Part shown: piece by piece, positions 12,996 through 13,049 of the stretch
Layout: each line of letters begins with the position of its first letter
Position numbering within the stretch: position 1 is the stretch's first letter
NCBI GenBank assembly: GCA_039917655.1
Contig: JBDSJC010000300.1
Span: 1 to 13,049, forward strand
Direction: 5' to 3'
Length of the DNA stretch: 13,049 bases
Source: PNKC01 sp039917655
GTDB lineage: Bacteria > Chloroflexota > Dehalococcoidia > Tepidiformales > Tepidiformaceae
Made by a program: the position numbers and the translations under genes
The notes under the pieces: generated by a model
Told to the model about the DNA's origin: nothing
The model's input: only the letters and a program-made list of their open reading frames with translations
Databases searched by the model: none

Positions 12996-13049
12996 ATGTC
13001 TCGGGGCCAAAAACACCACGGACCCTGTCCGCTCTGCGGACGCGTCACA
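12996..13049 (+). CDS. N-terminus of a CxxC protein, possibly HNH endonuclease (3' truncated)
   Basis: ATG 12996 opens a frame of 18 codons to the window edge, beginning M-S-R-G-Q-K-H-H-G-P and continuing C-P-L-C-G-R-V-T. GAGG at 12985-12988 is spaced 7 nt from the ATG, good support for a real start. A CPLCGR pair this close to the N-terminus is common in small HNH-type nucleases, where an H-H-L-I-P motif follows, but it also begins other zinc-ribbon proteins. Nothing beyond the first zinc knuckle is visible. It diverges from nadE, with 112 bp between the start codons. That spacer holds CCCTAGGG (12921-12928) and CGGCCAGGCCG (12944-12954), short GC-rich palindromes. Confidence 0.6.
   Translation, partial: MSRGQKHHGPCPLCGRVT

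Overview
The window is GC-rich bacterial chromosomal DNA that is densely packed and mostly housekeeping in content. The gene order (dtd-proS followed by nusA-rnpM-infB-rbfA-truB), a DUF5679 zinc-ribbon protein, a PPOX/F420-type flavoenzyme and probable leaderless transcription suggest a Chloroflexota genome, perhaps Dehalococcoidia-like. That placement is an inference; no rRNA is present to test it. I see no mobile element, CRISPR array, tRNA or rRNA.

Layout. Positions 1-2949 on the plus strand hold the tail of an unidentified gene, a TetR-type regulator that overlaps it (ATGA), a D-aminoacyl-tRNA deacylase (dtd) and a bacterial-type prolyl-tRNA synthetase (proS) with its editing domain. Positions 3011-8031 hold the conserved transcription/translation operon: nusA, rnpM (ylxR), infB, rbfA and truB. 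NusA and IF2 act in elongation/termination and translation initiation. RnpM (an RNase P modulator), RbfA (30S maturation) and TruB (tRNA psi55) act in RNA processing and ribosome assembly. The usual first gene, rimP, is absent; nusA is instead preceded by an extended -10 promoter and an intrinsic terminator whose U-run ends 10 nt before the nusA ATG.

Positions 8032-8400 form a small self-contained unit: a cluster of GAATCTG repeats, a consensus-like promoter, a structured leader, a 46-aa zinc-ribbon gene of the DUF5679 type starting at TTG (missed by ordinary ORF length cut-offs), and a strong terminator. On the minus strand, 10189-8412 is a two-gene operon of an aldo/keto reductase and a HisN/inositol-monophosphatase-type phosphatase. 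A gap of about 535 bp follows, with no convincing gene but a 15-bp palindrome. A plus-strand PPOX-family flavoenzyme (10725-11123) then converges on a minus-strand glutamine-dependent NAD+ synthetase (12883-11147). The window ends with the first 18 codons of a plus-strand gene carrying a CxxC motif, possibly an HNH nuclease.

The points most worth a second look are regulatory and small-scale: the attenuator-like nusA leader, the CTG start and internal 18-bp tandem duplication in dtd, the DUF5679 control region, a shared CTATACT -10 box at three promoters (one placed so that nadE mRNA would be leaderless), and a direct-repeat operator candidate straddling the aldo/keto reductase -10. I found no clear multi-gene system of a new kind.
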